Source: Channa striata (Eukaryota; Chordata; Actinopteri; Anabantiformes; Channidae). Taken from it: 64,000 nt of DNA. The position numbers were made by a program, and so were the translations under genes. A model generated the notes under the pieces. It did no database searches and was not told the origin of the DNA. It was given only the letters and a program-made list of their open reading frames with translations. Of the stretch, positions 61,860 to 64,000 are shown piece after piece (within the stretch, counting starts at the first letter, position 1; each line of letters starts with the position of its first letter). The DNA is taken from the NCBI GenBank assembly GCA_033026295.1, contig CM065188.1, forward strand, positions 806,001 to 870,000, given 5' to 3'.

Positions 61860-61995
61860 TAAGGCAGTTGTCCACGGACCACAGGGTCAGTGCGTTGATT
61901 CCAAGTCCAAGTCTAAGTAAAAAATAAGGCAATTACAACTTGTGGAGTCAAGTGTTGTAGCTTTCATTAAAAACTTCTATTTTTCTGAAAATACC
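61860..61995 (+). repeat. Inverted repeat arm 2 (internally deleted)
   Basis: 61937-61995 equals the reverse complement of 56706-56764 over 59 bases without mismatch. 61860-61907 equals the reverse complement of 56983-57030. The intervening SINE body of arm 1, about 200 bases, is absent here. Confidence 0.85.
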
Positions 61996-62174
61996 AAGTA
62001 TACGTGTAACATTTTTCTCTTTCTGTTGATGCTTACCAGCACAGATTTGCATAGAAGGTGTCAACATCCTGTCAGAAGTTTTCAAAGGAACAATTTCTTC
62101 TGTAGAAACTACCAGTAGAGCAGGGAAAGCTGTCAACATATGTGCATTACCCAGTAACCAACACACAGAAAAGT

Positions 62175-62345
62175 ATAATGGGAGCCGATTGCAGCTGTCA
62201 ATGGGTAAAAGGTGGGGTCCACCCTGCACAGATTGCCAGCCTATCTCATTTACACCTACAGCAATTTAGGGTCACCAATTAGCCTAACATTCGTGTTTTT
62301 GGACTGTGGAAGTAAACCAGAGTACCCGGGGAAAACACATGGTAC
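62175..62345 (-). mobile_element. tRNA-derived SINE (family 2) fragment
   Basis: GCCTATCTCATTTACACCTA, CAATTTAGGGTCACCAATTA and GGACTGTGGAAGTAAACCAG match the family 2 body. The tRNA head is missing on the right. Confidence 0.55.
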
Positions 62346-63881
62346 AAATATTTTTAGTTTAACATTTAGCCTTTAGCTTTTATTGGTCATAGAAAGTGAT
62401 AATAAAGTAAAATCCAATAATAAGCAAAGATGAACTAGCCACAGTTGCAGTAAACACCATAAACCTCATCTCTTCTGTTAGTGGACTGGAACTAAAATTC
62501 TGAAAAAAAGGAGAAAAAATAACAAGGTAGTTACAGTCATTTCTGATAGATAGTGTCATTCTTCAATTACCTTGTTATCAGGGCTGATGTTAACTTTATT
62601 GTTCACCGGCCAACGTGGCTAGTGGTTTTCCAGCCACTCAGCATTTCTGTTAGGCATCGTTTAAAGATACTTTTAAATTATATAGAGATTGGGATAAAAA
62701 AATCCCAACAACAGAAGAGACCCACTTAACTTGTTCACTGCCACACATTAAACAATGATTACACTACGTTGATATCCCTAAACTTCCTGAAGCCCTCGTT
62801 TAGAGCTGCTTTCTGGCAAAACACAAATGACCCAGACTTTGTTTGTCACTGGGATGGAAAAATTAAGCATCATTAAATTTAATGCTTAGGTTTTGTCCAT
62901 TTGTAACAGCAAAGTGTACCCATGAAGAATGTGTAATTGCAGAGGCGTTTGCAGGACTGTTCCAAGCTTAGCTACTATCGAACAGGACTGTAACCCAAAC
63001 TGATATGACCCAGAGTCTGATCATATTAATGTGTGTATGTTGGGAACAACTGCCTGAGGGTGGGAAATGTTCTGCCCAGCAGCAGAGAGGTATTAAACAT
63101 TTGCGTGACGTATCAGTCGTATCAGCATTAAACTCTGTCTGTGCATGATAATAAAACCTTTAAAACACATCCTGGATGTTCAAGCTTCTTTATTGGGACC
63201 AATTGTCGATTTTTCCATGACAGTCAATGAGTGCACCTCAACTGCAGACCTGCGGCTTTTTACAGAAGCAGGCACTACATTGGTGTTTATATAATTTAAG
63301 AATAGGAAAGAAAAAATACGTACAGTGTAAGTATATTGTAGTTAAGCGGTACTTAAGTTAAGAGGTAATAATGACATGATTAAGTCCGAATACTTACATT
63401 GTAACTATAGAGTAACTGCAGGTGTCTGTACCTACTATGGACTTACAGTGTAAGTAAAGGGTAACAAAGGGCTTTTGACATATTAGTTATTGCGAAAAGA
63501 GGTGACAGTGCTAACCCACACCTACCATATGACATTTAATTCATATTCAGTAAGTTATTTCAAATACTAAAGTTCAAACAAAGTAGAAATGACAACATGA
63601 AAAGATAAAATTCAATAAAAATTCATGTTTGAGTGTATTTGTATGTAGTGTCTGTGTCAATCCTCCATGTCAGTAGGGAAATGAATACGCCAGCGTGGAC
63701 GAGCTGTGATAAAATATCACAAAGAAGACAAACATTTAAGATAAAAACAAACAAATGAAACAAAAGAGCAGCTCCACAACCATTTTTCAAAGGCCATAAC
63801 AATGTCAAATTAGAATTCTGTCATGTCAGCAGATTAGGAAGATATTGGTAATTGCCTGCTGGTGTTTCTCTGTGTTTGCCC

Positions 63882-63883
<2 letters not shown>
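62346..63883. other. Intron; unclassified repeat near 63.3-63.5 kb
   Basis: TACAGTGTAAGTA occurs at 63321-63333 and 63444-63456, with a TTACATTGTAAC inverted cousin between. This suggests a small unclassified element. No gene was recognised. Confidence 0.35.
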
Positions 63884-63914
<31 letters not shown>

Positions 63915-63924
63915 GTGTGTGTGT
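63884..63924 (+). repeat. (TG)n microsatellite
   Basis: About 40 bases of TG repeat with one CC interruption, near the right edge. Confidence 0.95.
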
Positions 63925-64000
63925 GAAGGGGGGAGGTTGTGTGGGAGTAAGACACAGAAAGACAGAGATAGACAAAGGCATGTGAAAGTAGAACACATTT

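Noticed and set aside
63000..63200. Possible retroviral-type LTR (AATAAA-like signals and a TTGGGACC stretch)
   Set aside because: No paired repeat, no primer-binding site next to it that I can define, and no gag/pol motif nearby.
1..64000. CRISPR array, operon or prokaryotic defence system
   Set aside because: The window is vertebrate intronic DNA. Direct repeats here are microsatellites and transposons with no regular spacer architecture.

Overview
The window looks like nuclear DNA from a teleost fish, probably a percomorph. The evidence is one recognisable vertebrate gene with small exons and long introns, many (AC/GT)n microsatellites, and a typical fish set of mobile elements: L2/CR1-type LINEs, a Ty1/copia element, Tc1-like and hAT remnants, and tRNA-derived SINEs. 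There are no prokaryotic features, and most open frames are chance or transposon-derived. The only host gene I can support is an RBFOX RNA-binding splicing regulator on the minus strand, best matched to rbfox1. It shows three in-frame, phase-0 coding exons: a 300-base exon (16348-16647) for the N-terminal low-complexity region and its own potential start Met, a 147-base exon (1881-2027) that enters the RRM, and the conserved 54-base RRM exon (1704-1757). Later RRM exons lie below base 1. Any upstream first exons were not found, so about 47 kb above 16647 reads as upstream intron or 5' sequence. Layout: 1-2.0 kb, rbfox RRM exons. 2.0-5.5 kb, intron. 5.5-11.8 kb, a nested transposon cluster in which a decayed Ty1/copia element (minus) lies between two pieces of a LINE (plus) and is itself interrupted by a solo LTR and a truncated LINE. 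12-16.3 kb, a SINE and a Tc1-like element split by a LINE fragment. 16.35-16.65 kb, rbfox exon. 18.5-22 kb, purine tract, SINEs and TG repeats. 23-24.4 kb, a LINE with an unclassified insertion. 28.2-30.1 kb, a LINE tail and a fragment of a Maverick/Polinton-like (F54H12.2-type) capsid gene. 33 kb, SINE and hAT remnant. 35.1-38.0 kb, an L2 with an opposite-strand LINE inside it. 44-45 kb, Tc1 remnant and tandem duplication. 51.5 kb, a long (AC)n. 55-62 kb, SINEs, LINEs and an inverted repeat pair about 5 kb apart. The rest is unannotated intronic DNA. I found no convincing new multi-gene system. The most useful signals are an Rbfox-type GCATG motif 15 nt upstream of the gene's own 3' splice site, a His-Pro repeat expansion in the N-terminal exon, a tandem NAGNAG acceptor, the capsid-gene fossil, the transposon nesting order, and the recent inverted duplication. 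All family names come from recalled motifs, not database searches.
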